Source of the DNA: Subtercola endophyticus
GTDB taxonomy: Bacteria; Actinomycetota; Actinomycetes; Actinomycetales; Microbacteriaceae
Direction of reading: 5' to 3'
Assembly: GCF_021044565.1 (NCBI RefSeq)
Contig: NZ_CP087997.1
Span: 1,736,001-1,800,000 of the forward strand
DNA length: 64,000 bases
Under the pieces are notes generated by a model. It was not told the DNA's origin, searched no databases, and worked only from the letters and a program-made list of their open reading frames with translations. A program made the translations under genes and the position numbers. How positions within the stretch are numbered: the first letter of the stretch is position 1; each line of letters starts with the position of its first letter. Positions 25,118-34,300 of this stretch are shown one piece after another.

Positions 25118-25861
25118 TCAGTTCGACGCGACGCCGAGCGCCTCGACGAGCGTGAACGCACCGGCGTAGAGCGCACGGCCGACAATCGCGCCCTCGAGGC
25201 CCAGGCCCACCAGGGAGCGCAGCTCGGTGAGGTCGGCGAGACTCGAAATGCCTCCCGAGGCGATGACCGGCTTGTCGGTCTTCTGCATGACCTGCTTGAG
25301 CAGGTCGACGTTCGGGCCCTTGAGAGTGCCGTCTTTCGTGACGTCGGTGACCACATAACGCGCGCAACCGGCGTCTTCGAGGCGGGCGAGCACCTCCCAG
25401 AGGTCACCGCCCTCCTTGGTCCAACCGCGGGCCGCGAGGGTGGTTCCGCGAACATCCAGACCGACCGCGATAGCGTCGCCGAAGCGGGCGATGGCGGCGG
25501 CCGCCCATTCGGGGTTCTCGAGCGCCGCCGTGCCGAGATTGACACGCGTTGCCCCGCTGTTCAGGGCGTGTTCGAGCGAGGCGTCGTCGCGGATTCCGCC
25601 GGAGAGCTCGATCTTCACGCCCTCGGCCTGTGCGATGACGCGGCGGATCACATCGACGTTGCTGCCGCGCCCGAACGCCGCATCGAGGTCGACGAGGTGG
25701 ATCCATTCGGCGCCCTGGGCCACCCAGTCGGCGGCCGCGTCGGCGGGGTCGCCGTGGTTCGTCTCGGTGCCCGCCTCACCCTGCGTGAGGCGCACGGCCT
25801 GGCCGCCTGCGATATCGACGGCGGGCAGCAGAACGAGGGCGGGTGTTTCGGTCATGAACAA
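25118..25861 (-). CDS. priA: Bifunctional HisA/TrpF isomerase PriA
   Basis: A (beta-alpha)8 barrel that isomerises ProFAR in histidine synthesis and, in actinobacteria, usually also PRA in tryptophan synthesis. The 247 residues show the catalytic Asp in [15 protein letters not shown] (D16), [21 protein letters not shown] for phosphate binding, the second Asp in [15 protein letters not shown], and the C-terminal phosphate loop [10 protein letters not shown]. The dual role is inferred from lineage and the absence of a trpF here. An internal ATG two codons in (MTETPAL) is an equally good start. Confidence 0.93.
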   Translation of the reverse strand: MFMTETPALVLLPAVDIAGGQAVRLTQGEAGTETNHGDPADAAADWVAQGAEWIHLVDLDAAFGRGSNVDVIRRVIAQAEGVKIELSGGIRDDASLEHALNSGATRVNLGTAALENPEWAAAAIARFGDAIAVGLDVRGTTLAARGWTKEGGDLWEVLARLEDAGCARYVVTDVTKDGTLKGPNVDLLKQVMQKTDKPVIASGGISSLADLTELRSLVGLGLEGAIVGRALYAGAFTLVEALGVASN

Positions 25862-25928
25862 ACAGATCTTTCGACTAGGGGTGCGGCAGCGAGTGGACGC
25901 TCGGCGGCGCTCAAAGGGTAAAAAGCGC

Positions 25929-26561
25929 TCAGAGCGTGCGAAGCCAGTTTTCGAGCAGGTGCATGCCTGCCTCCCCCGACTTCTCGGGGTGGAACTGCGT
26001 TGCGGCCAGCGGTCCGTTTTCGACGGCCGCGATGAACGGACCGCCGTGCTCGGCCCACGTCACCGCGGCTGCGGGCAGCGGAGGCTGCACCTCGAGTTCC
26101 CAGCTCTGAGCGGCATAGGAGTGAACGAAATAGAAGCGCTCATCGCCGATGGATTCGAAGAGTTTCGACTCCGGCGGCGCCGACACGGTGTTCCAGCCCA
26201 TGTGCGGCAGGACATCCGCTTGCAGCTCTTCGACGGTACCGGGCCACTCGCCGAGGCCGTCGGTGTCGGTGCCGCGTTCGATGCCGCGCGAGAACAGAAC
26301 CTGCATGCCCACACAGATGCCGAGCACCGGTCGACCGCCCGCCAGGCGCTTGTCGATCAGTTCACCACCGCGCACAGAGTCGAGCGCGGCCATGACGGCG
26401 CTGAACGCACCGACGCCAGGGACGAGCAGGCCGTCGGCCTCGGCGACGGCCTGTCGGTCAGCCGTGAGTTCCACCTCAGCGCCGACCTTCTCGAGTGCCT
26501 TGACCGCCGAGTGCACGTTTCCGCTGCCGTAGTCGAGCACCACGACGCGAGGAGCGGTCAC
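25929..26561 (-). CDS. hisH: Imidazole glycerol phosphate synthase, glutaminase subunit
   Basis: Class I glutamine amidotransferase supplying ammonia to HisF. The 210 residues contain the oxyanion strand VPGVGAF (47-53), the nucleophile Cys83 in [11 protein letters not shown], and the catalytic His-Glu pair in [12 protein letters not shown] near the end. The start overlaps the hisB stop by 4 bases. hisF is not in the window. Confidence 0.95.
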   Translation of the reverse strand: MTAPRVVVLDYGSGNVHSAVKALEKVGAEVELTADRQAVAEADGLLVPGVGAFSAVMAALDSVRGGELIDKRLAGGRPVLGICVGMQVLFSRGIERGTDTDGLGEWPGTVEELQADVLPHMGWNTVSAPPESKLFESIGDERFYFVHSYAAQSWELEVQPPLPAAAVTWAEHGGPFIAAVENGPLAATQFHPEKSGEAGMHLLENWLRTL

Positions 26562-27166
26562 AGTGCGCCCTTCGTCGACGGGATGCCCGACACGCTCGCA
26601 TCGAACTGCTTGGCGAAGCGAAAAGCGCGGGCGAATGCCTTGAACTCGGCCTCCGCGATGTGGTGCGGATCACGGCCGCCGAGAACCGTGATGTGCACGG
26701 TGAGGCCGGCGTTGAACGTGATGGCTTCGAGAACGTGCCGCACCATCGAGCCCGTGAAGTGCCCGCCGATCAGGTGATATTCGAACCCTTCGGGCTCGCC
26801 GCTGTGCACGAGAAACGGGCGCCCGGAGATGTCGACGACGGCCTGCACGAGGGCCTCGTCGAGCGGAACGAGCGCGTCACCGAAGCGAGAGATGCCGCTC
26901 TTATCGCCGAGAGCCTGCCGAATGGCCTGGCCGAGCACGATTCCGATGTCTTCGACCGTGTGGTGCACGTCGATGTCGGTGTCGCCGGTGGCCTTCACGG
27001 TGAGGTCGGTCAGCGAGTGCTTCGCAAAGGCAGTCAACAGGTGGTTGTAGAACGGAACCGAGGTATCGATGTGCGAGACGCCGGTGCCGTCGAGGTCGAG
27101 CGAGAGCTCGATGCTCGATTCGCTCGTTTCGCGCGTGAGGCTGGCGGTACGGGGTTCGCGTGACAT
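26558..27166 (-). CDS. hisB: Imidazoleglycerol-phosphate dehydratase
   Basis: Converts IGP to imidazole-acetol phosphate. The 202-residue monofunctional form (no HisN-like phosphatase domain) has the metal-binding motifs HHTVEDIG (about 70-77) and [12 protein letters not shown] near 165, and begins [18 protein letters not shown], typical of actinobacterial HisB. It is followed directly by hisH with a 4-base overlap and preceded by hisC at 97 bases. Confidence 0.96.
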   Translation of the reverse strand: MSREPRTASLTRETSESSIELSLDLDGTGVSHIDTSVPFYNHLLTAFAKHSLTDLTVKATGDTDIDVHHTVEDIGIVLGQAIRQALGDKSGISRFGDALVPLDEALVQAVVDISGRPFLVHSGEPEGFEYHLIGGHFTGSMVRHVLEAITFNAGLTVHITVLGGRDPHHIAEAEFKAFARAFRFAKQFDASVSGIPSTKGAL

Positions 27167-27263
27167 GCCGAAAAGTCTATCGGGCCGGGTGGGGGTGGAT
27201 GCCCGGGGTTGATACCCGGGGTGGATGCCCGAGGTCGCTCCCCCCGCTGCATCGACGATCGTG

Positions 27264-28385
27264 TTACTCCGTCAGGTCTCGCATGGCGTCGAGAAACGCG
27301 GTCGTCTCGGCCGCGGTGCCCGCGCTCACACGCAGGTGCCCGGGAATGCCGAGGTCACGAATGATGATGTCGCGCTCGAGCAGTTGTTCGAACAGGCGGT
27401 GGGCGTCTGGCACCCCGCCGAAGAGAACAAAGTTCGAGGCGCTCGGAAACGGGTTGTAGCCGAGGGTACGCAGAGTCGTTTCGATGCGGTCGCGTTGCAC
27501 CTTGATGTCGTCGACCATCGCGAGCATCTCGGGGGCGTGCGCGAGCGCGGCGACCGCCGCTGCCTGCGTCAACGACGAGAGGTGGTACGGCAGACGCACC
27601 AGCCGCAGGGCGTCGCTGATCGCGGGGTCTGCAGCGAGGTAACCGAGGCGGGCGCCGGCGAAGGCGAAGGCCTTGCTCATGGTTCGCGTGACGATGAGGC
27701 GCTCGCGTCCCGGCAACAGCGACAGAGCGGTCGGCTCGCCGGCGTGCCCGAACTCGGCGTAGGCCTCGTCGACGACGACGATTCCGGGAGTGGCGTCGTA
27801 GGCAGCCGCGATGGTCTCGAGCGAGAGTGCGGTGCCGGTGGGGTTGTTCGGCGAGCAGAAGAACACGAGGTCGGGGCTGGTGCGTTCGATCCATTCGACG
27901 GCGGTCTGGGGCGAGATCTGGTACTCGGCATCGCGAACGCCCGCGATCCACTCGGTGCCGGTGCCCGCCGCGATGATGGGGTGCATCGAGTAGGTAGGGG
28001 GAAAGCCGAGAACGGATCGCCCGGGCCCGCCGAAGGCCTGCAGAATCTGCTGCAGAATCTCGTTCGAGCCGTTCGCCGCCCAGACATTGTCTCGCGACAA
28101 ACCGCCGCCGAGGTACCGGGCGAGGCTGTCGCGCAGGGCAAGGAATTCACGGTCGGGGTAGCGGTTGACCGAGAGCAACTCCAGTGCGAGGGCCTCGATG
28201 ATCGAGCGGGCCACGTCTTCGGGAATGGGATGAGTGTTCTCGTTGACGTTCAGCTGAACGGCCACCTTGAGCTCGGGTGCGCCGTAGGGCGAAAGCCCCC
28301 GGAGGTCGTCGCGGATGGGAAGATCGGCTAGAGAACTCACCTGCTCAATGGTAGTGCGTGCCGTCGCTGGTGTGCGTGCCGTCAC
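27264..28385 (-). CDS. hisC: Histidinol-phosphate aminotransferase
   Basis: PLP enzyme of class I/II aminotransferases. The 373-residue reading begins at a GTG at 28385. A GTG at 28340 ([15 protein letters not shown]) would give 358 residues and is equally plausible, since the intervening codons lie in a low-complexity repeat. Signatures are [54 protein letters not shown] and the PLP lysine in [17 protein letters not shown]. It is the first his gene here; no hisD lies upstream. Confidence 0.94.
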   Translation of the reverse strand: MTARTPATARTTIEQVSSLADLPIRDDLRGLSPYGAPELKVAVQLNVNENTHPIPEDVARSIIEALALELLSVNRYPDREFLALRDSLARYLGGGLSRDNVWAANGSNEILQQILQAFGGPGRSVLGFPPTYSMHPIIAAGTGTEWIAGVRDAEYQISPQTAVEWIERTSPDLVFFCSPNNPTGTALSLETIAAAYDATPGIVVVDEAYAEFGHAGEPTALSLLPGRERLIVTRTMSKAFAFAGARLGYLAADPAISDALRLVRLPYHLSSLTQAAAVAALAHAPEMLAMVDDIKVQRDRIETTLRTLGYNPFPSASNFVLFGGVPDAHRLFEQLLERDIIIRDLGIPGHLRVSAGTAAETTAFLDAMRDLTE

Positions 28386-28430
28386 CGGCGGTGAGTGCCG
28401 GCGGTGAGTGCCGGCGCTGACTGCCTTCGA
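28375..28430. repeat. Degenerate tandem repeat between hisC and the LysM gene
   Basis: Three imperfect copies of a 13-base unit close to CGGCGGTGAGTGC run between the LysM gene stop and the hisC start. GC-rich and of no recognised family; similar stutters lie at 29865-29945 and 33230-33313. Confidence 0.5.
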
Positions 28431-28436
28431 ACGGCG

Positions 28437-28892
28437 CTACTTGGCCGCGTACTCGGGCGGGAGGGCGAGGCGCTGGCCGGCGTGCACGTCGGATGTGTGC
28501 AGCTGATTGAGATCGACGATCTCGGCGATGATGTCGCGCGGGTCGGCCGACGGATCGAGCGACTGCGCGATACCCCAGAGACTCTCGCCCGACTGCACCG
28601 TCACGTAGCTGTAGGTGACGGGCTGCCCGCCACCGGTGGCGATGGCTGCACCGCCGCCGAGGAGGGCGAACGCGGCGAGGCCGGCGAGGAGAGGTAGGGA
28701 GACGAGCGCGACGAGCACCAGGCGACCGCGACGGGTCATGCGCAGGCGCGTACGCGAAACCGCCGCGCGCGGCGTCGAATCTGCCGCGCGTGGCGTCGAA
28801 ACTCCCGCGTGTGGCACCGAAGCTGCCCCGCGTGGCGTCGTTGACGGACGAGCAGCGGTAAACGGTCGAGCGTCGAGCTGAAGTGCAGTCAT
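28437..28892 (-). CDS. LysM domain membrane-anchored protein
   Basis: A 151-residue protein: basic, Thr/Pro/Arg-rich cytoplasmic N terminus (1-55), one membrane helix (about 59-85, LVLVALVSLPLLAGLAAFAL core), then a LysM domain (about 95-148: YVTVQSGESLWGIAQSLDPS through LHTSDVHAGQRLALP), which binds peptidoglycan glycan chains outside the cell. I chose the ATG at 28892, 7 bases after GAGAGG; a TTG 15 bases upstream is less likely. A LysM gene divergent from lexA is a recurrent actinobacterial arrangement. Confidence 0.9.
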   Translation of the reverse strand: MTALQLDARPFTAARPSTTPRGAASVPHAGVSTPRAADSTPRAAVSRTRLRMTRRGRLVLVALVSLPLLAGLAAFALLGGGAAIATGGGQPVTYSYVTVQSGESLWGIAQSLDPSADPRDIIAEIVDLNQLHTSDVHAGQRLALPPEYAAK

Positions 28893-28929
28893 GGCCTTGC
28901 CTCTCAAGGACGTACCCGTTGTAAGGGTT

Positions 28930-28967
28930 TTCGTACCAGGCGCTCGGCCGGGAGCGCCTGGTACGAA
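28930..28967. repeat. Perfect 16-bp inverted repeat between LysM gene and lexA
   Basis: TTCGTACCAGGCGCTC, loop GGCCGG, then the exact complement. It lies 38 bases before the LysM start codon, so it would form a very stable hairpin in that gene's 5' leader. No T run follows in either direction. Confidence 0.75.
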
Positions 28968-29038
28968 GCTGTGTTCCGAATATATCTTCGATTGTTCGAA
29001 TGTTCAAGTCGAATATCAGCGCGAATCTCGCGACACAC

Positions 29039-29054
29039 TCGAACATGTGTTTCT
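29039..29054. promoter_or_regulatory. LexA (SOS) box in the lexA-LysM intergenic region
   Basis: TCGAACATGTGTTTCT matches the actinobacterial SOS consensus TCGAAC-N4-GTTCGA except in the last bases. It overlaps a possible lexA -35 (TGTTTC at 29048) placed 17 bases from GATACA at 29071, so autorepression of lexA is expected. Confidence 0.65.
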
Positions 29055-29191
29055 TCTTCGTGCAGTGTTCGATACAGTTTCGATAGTTGAGATCGACCGC
29101 ATCGGTACTTCGAATAGTGAATCGCACACCACTGACATTGGTCGCAGCACGGTCGAAGCCCAGGCGAACCAGAGACGAAAGCGAGTACGAC

Positions 29192-29857
29192 GTGGTCAGT
29201 GAACGAGGCGGAACCAGGCGACGCAAGTCGCTGAGCGAGAAACAACTGGCCATTCTCGAAGTGATCTCCGACGCGGTGAACCAGCAGGGGTATCCGCCGA
29301 GCATGCGCGAGATCGGCGACGCCGTGGGCCTCGCCTCGCTGTCGAGCGTGACCCACCAGCTGAACCAGCTCGAGTTGAGCGGGTACCTGCGGCGCGACCC
29401 GAATCGTCCTCGTGCGCTCGAGGTGCTGATCGATATACCCAAGGGCGACGCAGCAACGGCGGACTCCCCCACACCACACGGTGACGTGGCACTCGTTCCT
29501 CTCGTCGGGCGCATTGCCGCGGGCATCCCGATCACTGCAGAGCAGCAGGTGGAGGAGGTCTACCCACTGCCCCGGCAGCTCGTGGGCAAAGGTGAGCTGT
29601 TCATGCTGAAGGTCGTGGGCGAATCGATGATCGACGCGGCGATCTGCGATGGCGACTGGGTGGTCGTGCGCACGCAGAACACAGCGGAGAACGGTGACAT
29701 CGTGGCCGCGATGCTCGACGAAGAGGCCACCGTGAAGGTGTTCCGCCAGCGTGACGGACACACCTGGCTGCTGCCGCGCAACTCGAACTTCGAGCCCATC
29801 TTGGGCGACTACGCGACCGTGCTCGGCAAGGTCGTCGCAGTGCTGCGCTCCGTCTGA
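29192..29857 (+). CDS. lexA: LexA repressor
   Basis: SOS repressor that cleaves itself when RecA is activated. From the GTG at 29192 the protein has 221 residues. An N-terminal winged helix-turn-helix ([34 protein letters not shown]) is followed by the peptidase domain: cleavage site Ala110-Gly111 in GRIAAGIPI, catalytic Ser145 in [10 protein letters not shown] and Lys182 in ATVKVF. The frame is open 35 codons upstream, but that region holds the promoter and SOS box. The ribosome site is weak. Confidence 0.95.
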   Translation: MVSERGGTRRRKSLSEKQLAILEVISDAVNQQGYPPSMREIGDAVGLASLSSVTHQLNQLELSGYLRRDPNRPRALEVLIDIPKGDAATADSPTPHGDVALVPLVGRIAAGIPITAEQQVEEVYPLPRQLVGKGELFMLKVVGESMIDAAICDGDWVVVRTQNTAENGDIVAAMLDEEATVKVFRQRDGHTWLLPRNSNFEPILGDYATVLGKVVAVLRSV

Positions 29858-29940
29858 CGCTCGGATGACCGCCCGCTGCTGCGCGTGAGTCCGCTGCTGC
29901 GCGTCAGCCCGCCCCTGCTCGTGAGCCCGTTACGCCGAGT

Positions 29941-29981
29941 TGAGCCCGTTACAAAGGACTCAGTTCGTCGTAACGGGCTCA
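29941..29981. terminator. Terminator between lexA and hflX
   Basis: A perfect 12-bp stem (TGAGCCCGTTAC and complement) with a 17-base loop between the converging lexA and hflX genes. Another copy of GAGCCCGTTA lies 20 bases before it. The T run (ATTT) is short. Confidence 0.6.
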
Positions 29982-30005
29982 TTTGCGTGGGTGGTAGACG
30001 TGAGG

Positions 30006-31592
30006 TCAGGTGGTGCTGAACTCCAGCAGCTGCGCCTCGAACTCGGGGTTCACGAGGGCGCGAACGTGGGTTCCGCCCTCTTCGTAGTCGGTGCTCAGCA
30101 CGGTGCTGTGCTGGTGCATCTGCGAGATCAGGTCACCGCGGTCGTAGGGAACCAGAACGTCGACCTCGATCGACGGCGTGGGGAGCATCCCGTCGAGCAG
30201 CTGCAGCAGCTCCTCGATGCCTTCACCGGTGCGCGCCGAGACGAACACCGAGTGCGGCTCGAGGCCACGCAACACGATGCGGTCGCTCTCGTCGATGAGG
30301 TCGCTCTTGTTGAACACCACCAGCTCCGGGATGCCTCGGGCACCGGCCTCACCGATCACCTCACGCACCGTGGTGAGCTGGCTCGCGGGGTTGGGGTGCG
30401 ATCCGTCGACCACGTGCAGAATGACGTCGGCGTCGGCAACCTCTTCGAGCGTGGAGCGGAACGCCTCCACCAATTGCGTCGGCAGGCTGCGCACGAACCC
30501 CACGGTGTCGACGAAGGTGAACTCGCGGCCGTCGGCGGTCTGGGTGCGTCGCACCGTTGCGTCGAGCGTCGCGAACAACGCGTTCTCGACCAGCAGTCCG
30601 GCGCCGGTGATGCGGTTCAGCAGCGAGGACTTACCTGCGTTCGTATAGCCGGCAATGGCCACAGACGGCACGGTGTTGCGCTTACGGTTGGCGCGCTTCG
30701 CCTCGCGGGCGGGCTTCATTGCGGCGATCTGCTTGCGCAGTCGCGACATGCGCGTGTGGATGCGGCGCCGATCGAGCTCGATCTTCGTCTCACCGGGGCC
30801 TCGTGAACCCATTCCCGATCCGGTGCCGCCAACCTGGCCACCGGCCTGGCGCGACATCGACTCGCCCCAGCCGCGCAGGCGCGGAAGCAGATATTCGAGC
30901 TGCGCGAGTTCGACCTGGGCCTTGCCCTCCCGGCTCTTGGCGTGCTGGCTGAAGATGTCGAGAATGACGGCTGTGCGGTCGATGACCTTGACCTTCACGA
31001 TGTCTTCGAGGGCTCGCCGCTGGCTCGGTGCCAGCTCGCTGTCGGCGATGACGGTGTCGGCGCCGAGCGCCTTCACCACGCCGGCCAGCTCTTCGGCCTT
31101 GCCCTTGCCGAAGTAGGTGCTCGGGTCGGGGTTCGCCCGACGCTGCAGCAGACCGTCGAGCACCGCGGCACCCGCGGTTTCGGCGAGGGCGGCGAGCTCG
31201 TGCAGCGAGTTCTCGGCGTCGGTCAACGTGCCCTGGGTGTAAACGCCGATGAGCACGACGTTCTCGAGCCGCAACTGGCGGTATTCGACCTCGGTGACGT
31301 CTTCGAGTTCGGTGGAGAGACCGGCGACGCGGCGCAGAGCCTGACGGTCGGCCAGGTCGAACTGGTCACCGTCGTGGTTCGTTCGGCCCCGCGCATCCGC
31401 ACTCTGGCGGTCGACCGCTTGCGCACTGCCGGGCGAGAACAGAGCGTAGCCGGATGCCCGGGCGTCGGCGCGCGCCAGAATACGGTCGACCGTGGATCGG
31501 GTCGACTCGTCGGTTGCCGCCGTGTCGGTTGCCGTGGTTGCCGTCTCGTCGAGAGTCGACTCGTTCGGCGAAAGTGAATCGTGTTCAGACAT
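30006..31592 (-). CDS. hflX: GTPase HflX
   Basis: Ribosome-associated GTPase that splits stalled or stressed 70S ribosomes. From the ATG at 31592 (MSEHDSLSPNES) the protein has 528 residues. A long, low-complexity N terminus (1-90) precedes the HflX nucleotide-binding domain (VVLIGVYTQGTLTDAE, RANPDPSTYFGKGKAEEL), a Gly-rich linker (GGQVGGTGSGMGSRGPGE), and the G domain with G1 GYTNAGKSS (near 314-322), G3 DTVGFVRSLP and G4 NKSD. Starts 40 bases from the divergent methyltransferase gene. Confidence 0.95.
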   Translation of the reverse strand: MSEHDSLSPNESTLDETATTATDTAATDESTRSTVDRILARADARASGYALFSPGSAQAVDRQSADARGRTNHDGDQFDLADRQALRRVAGLSTELEDVTEVEYRQLRLENVVLIGVYTQGTLTDAENSLHELAALAETAGAAVLDGLLQRRANPDPSTYFGKGKAEELAGVVKALGADTVIADSELAPSQRRALEDIVKVKVIDRTAVILDIFSQHAKSREGKAQVELAQLEYLLPRLRGWGESMSRQAGGQVGGTGSGMGSRGPGETKIELDRRRIHTRMSRLRKQIAAMKPAREAKRANRKRNTVPSVAIAGYTNAGKSSLLNRITGAGLLVENALFATLDATVRRTQTADGREFTFVDTVGFVRSLPTQLVEAFRSTLEEVADADVILHVVDGSHPNPASQLTTVREVIGEAGARGIPELVVFNKSDLIDESDRIVLRGLEPHSVFVSARTGEGIEELLQLLDGMLPTPSIEVDVLVPYDRGDLISQMHQHSTVLSTDYEEGGTHVRALVNPEFEAQLLEFSTT

Positions 31593-31632
31593 TGATGTAA
31601 AGACTAGACCTCTCATTTGCTACATTCCCTCT

Positions 31633-32247
31633 ATGGCTTCCGACAATGGGCACTACTTCTCAGCTCACCCATCGACGGAACTCAAGCTCAAAGAGATTCC
31701 GGTGACTCTTGCCGGGCGATCGTTCTCTGCGATCACCGCGGGCGGCGTGTTCAGCCCCGACCGGGTGGATGCCGGAACCCAGGTTCTGCTCGCCAATACT
31801 CCCGCGCCGCCGCCCGGGGGCAATCTGCTCGATGTGGGGTGCGGCTGGGGGCCGATCTCGATTGCTCTTGCGCTGTTGTCACCCCACGCCACCGTGTGGG
31901 CTGTTGACGTCAACGAACGCGCTCTCGACCTCGTGCGGGCCAATGCTGAAAAGCTCGGCCTCGAGAACATCAACGCTGTGCTGCCGTCGGATGTTCCCGA
32001 CGACCTCGAGTTCATGACCATCTGGTCGAACCCGCCCATCCGCGTAGGTAAAGACGAGTTGCACAACCTGCTGCTGAAGTGGCTGCCGCGTCTGGACCCC
32101 GGTTCAGACGCGTGGCTCGTCGTGCAGCGCAACCTCGGATCTGACTCGTTGCAGCGCTGGCTCGACGGCGCGCTGCCCACCCTCAGCGTCACCCGCGAGG
32201 CGACCAACAAGGGGTACCGGGTGCTGCGGGCACGGCAGAAGGGCTGA
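31633..32247 (+). CDS. Class I methyltransferase, RsmC/MTS-like
   Basis: A 204-residue SAM-dependent methyltransferase of the small-domain RsmC type, which methylates guanine in rRNA. Motif I is LLDVGCGWGPISIAL (about residues 69-83), followed by the acidic VDVNERAL, and the substrate motif SNPPIRVGKDELH, a variant of the NPPF/Y seen in N2-guanine methyltransferases. YFSAHPST at the N terminus is also usual in this group. The ATG at 31633 is the first start after the hflX promoter region; upstream in-frame codons overlap hflX. Confidence 0.88.
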   Translation: MASDNGHYFSAHPSTELKLKEIPVTLAGRSFSAITAGGVFSPDRVDAGTQVLLANTPAPPPGGNLLDVGCGWGPISIALALLSPHATVWAVDVNERALDLVRANAEKLGLENINAVLPSDVPDDLEFMTIWSNPPIRVGKDELHNLLLKWLPRLDPGSDAWLVVQRNLGSDSLQRWLDGALPTLSVTREATNKGYRVLRARQKG

Positions 32248-32310
32248 GGGCGAACCGCTCGGCAGCGGCGCAGGGCGTGCTGCCGAGCATCCGTTGCCGC
32301 ACATCTGCTT

Positions 32311-33192
32311 TCAGGCGAGCGTGACGTCGCCTTCGAAGACCAATTCGGCCGGACCCGACAGGGCCACGTGCTCGCCGTCTTCGGTGGCGTACATGCGCAC
32401 GCCGACCGCGCCGCCCGGAACCTCCACACGCCACTGGTTGGGCGCACCCGCCCCGGCCCAGTAGCGGATGGCGAGTGCCGCGGCCGCTGCGCCGGTTCCG
32501 CACGAAAGCGTTTCTCCGCTGCCGCGCTCATGCACGCGCATGCGGATGTGCCCGACTCCGTTACGCACCAAGGGCTCGAGCGGAACGACGAACTCGACGT
32601 TCGCGCCGTCGAGGGGCGCAGGGTCGAGATGCGGGATGAAGGTCAGATCGGCTGACTCCAGCTCCTCCTCGTCGGCGAGGGCAACGACGACGTGGGGATT
32701 GCCGACATTGACGCCGAGACCGGGCCGGGCCACCTGAAGGTTCTTCGCGCGCACCAGCGGCTCGCCGCCGTCGAGGCGCCAACGACCGAGATCGGCCTGA
32801 AAACCGGTGAGGTTACGCTGCACATCGATCACCCCAGCGCGAGTACCGACCACGAAGGTGTCACCCTGCTCGAGTTCGGCGAGGCCGTTCTCGATGAGGT
32901 ACTTCACGAACACACGGATGCCGTTGCCGCACATCTCCGCCGGTGAACCATCGGCGTTGTGGTAGTCCATGAACCACTCGGCCGCCGAGTCTTCAGCCAG
33001 AGAGGCCGCACCCTCGGGCAGGTTCGCTGACTTCACGGCGCGGATCAGGCCGTTCGCGCCGATTCCGAAATTGCGGTCGCACAGCGACGCGATCTGCTCC
33101 GGGCTGAGAGAGATGTCGCCCTCGGGGTCGGAGAACAGCACGAAGTCGTTGCCTGTTCCCTGACCCTTGGTGAAATGCAGATCGATAGCCAT
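32311..33192 (-). CDS. dapF: Diaminopimelate epimerase
   Basis: Converts LL- to meso-diaminopimelate for peptidoglycan and lysine. The 293 residues contain the two catalytic cysteines, Cys88 in [10 protein letters not shown] and Cys231 in [13 protein letters not shown], acting as the acid/base pair, and the GTGNDFVLF start block. Its presence implies that meso-DAP or lysine is made by this route; dapA lies about 16 kb away in the window. Confidence 0.96.
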   Translation of the reverse strand: MAIDLHFTKGQGTGNDFVLFSDPEGDISLSPEQIASLCDRNFGIGANGLIRAVKSANLPEGAASLAEDSAAEWFMDYHNADGSPAEMCGNGIRVFVKYLIENGLAELEQGDTFVVGTRAGVIDVQRNLTGFQADLGRWRLDGGEPLVRAKNLQVARPGLGVNVGNPHVVVALADEEELESADLTFIPHLDPAPLDGANVEFVVPLEPLVRNGVGHIRMRVHERGSGETLSCGTGAAAAALAIRYWAGAGAPNQWRVEVPGGAVGVRMYATEDGEHVALSGPAELVFEGDVTLA

Positions 33193-33229
33193 GGTTCAAG
33201 CCTAGGGCGTTTCAGAGCGCCGCTTGTCG

Positions 33230-33313
33230 GCTGCGGTCAGTGCCGAGCGCTCAGCGCTCTGCGGTTAGTGCCGAGCGCTCAGCACTCAGCGCTCAGCGGT
33301 CATTACCCTGCGG
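33230..33313. repeat. Degenerate repeats between dapF and miaA
   Basis: Three imperfect copies of CTGCGGTCAGTGC with GAGCGCTCAG units fill the 120-base gap, ending at the miaA stop codon. The repeats are short and degenerate, with no spacers, so not a CRISPR. Confidence 0.55.
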
Positions 33314-34243
33314 TCAGTGCTCTGCCGTCAGGAAGGCGGCCAACACGGTGTCGACGAGTGCGGGATCGGCAGCGGGCATCCAGTGCGCCTCGGCATAACG
33401 CCGAAACCAGCTGACCTGGCGCCGAGCGTAGCGCCGAGTGAGAGCTTGCGCCTCGGCGATCGCCTCGGCCTGGGTCTGCGTGCCGCGCAGCTGAGCGAGG
33501 GCCTGGGCGTAGCCGATGGCGCGCCGAGCGGTCACACCGTGCTCCAAACCGAGCGGAACGAGGCCCTCGACCTCGTCGACCAGTCCGTTCGCCCACATCT
33601 GCTCGACCCGGGCGTCGAGCCGTTCGACGAGGTCTGCCCGCGGATGTTCGAGGGCCACGATCGTCGTCAGGCGCCACGGCACGGGCTGTTCGGGCAGCTG
33701 GCCACTGACCGGAACGCCGGTGAGCTCGATCACTTCGAGCGCACGCACGATACGCCGGCCGTTGTGCGGGCCAATGGATGCAGCGGCCTCTGGATCGGCG
33801 TCGGCGAGCCGCCGGAACAGCAGCCCGATGCCACGTTGTTCGAGCTCGTGCTCGAGCACTCGACGCACTTCGGCGTCGCGCACCGGAAACCGGAAGTCGT
33901 GGATGACCGACGACACGTAGAGCCCGGATCCGCCCACGAGAATGGGCACCGCGCCGCGCTCCAGAATGCCGTCGATCGCCACGCGCGCATCGGTCTGGTA
34001 AGCCGCCACCGATCCTTCTGCCGTGACGTCGAGAACGTCGAGCAGATGGTGCGGAACTCCTCGGCGTTCGGCGGGCGAGAGTTTGGCGGTACCGATGTTC
34101 ATGCCGCGGTAGAGCTGCATGGCGTCGGCGTTCACCACCTCAGCACTCCGGCCGAGACGAGTCAGCGCCTCAGCGACGGCGAGCGACAGATCGGACTTGC
34201 CGGTTCCCGTCGCGCCGACGATGGCGAGCAGGCGCTCAGGCAC
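33314..34243 (-). CDS. miaA: tRNA dimethylallyltransferase
   Basis: Adds the isopentenyl group to A37 of tRNAs reading UNN codons. 309 residues with the P-loop GATGTGKSD (10-18), the DMAPP-binding [15 protein letters not shown] (39-53), and the tRNA-binding [10 protein letters not shown] and [14 protein letters not shown] near the C terminus. The start is GTG at 34243. It acts directly before MiaB on the same nucleotide, and the two genes are adjacent on the same strand. Confidence 0.95.
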   Translation of the reverse strand: MPERLLAIVGATGTGKSDLSLAVAEALTRLGRSAEVVNADAMQLYRGMNIGTAKLSPAERRGVPHHLLDVLDVTAEGSVAAYQTDARVAIDGILERGAVPILVGGSGLYVSSVIHDFRFPVRDAEVRRVLEHELEQRGIGLLFRRLADADPEAAASIGPHNGRRIVRALEVIELTGVPVSGQLPEQPVPWRLTTIVALEHPRADLVERLDARVEQMWANGLVDEVEGLVPLGLEHGVTARRAIGYAQALAQLRGTQTQAEAIAEAQALTRRYARRQVSWFRRYAEAHWMPAADPALVDTVLAAFLTAEH

Positions 34244-34271
34244 CTGACGTGCAGAGCCGGGCGAAGGCGGC

Positions 34272-34295
34272 GTGTGCTCGTGCTCGTGCTCGTGC
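34272..34295. repeat. Hexanucleotide microsatellite before miaA
   Basis: About three and a half copies of CGTGCT in the 57-base gap between the miaB stop and the miaA start. Confidence 0.6.
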
Positions 34296-34300
34296 GCAGC

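Noticed and set aside
28893..28980. Cyclic-di-AMP (ydaO-type) riboswitch before the LysM gene
   Set aside because: The leader is too short and has one simple hairpin rather than the conserved multi-stem core.
28375..34295. CRISPR-like reading of the short repeats
   Set aside because: Units are 6-14 bases, degenerate, without spacers, and no cas genes occur in the window.
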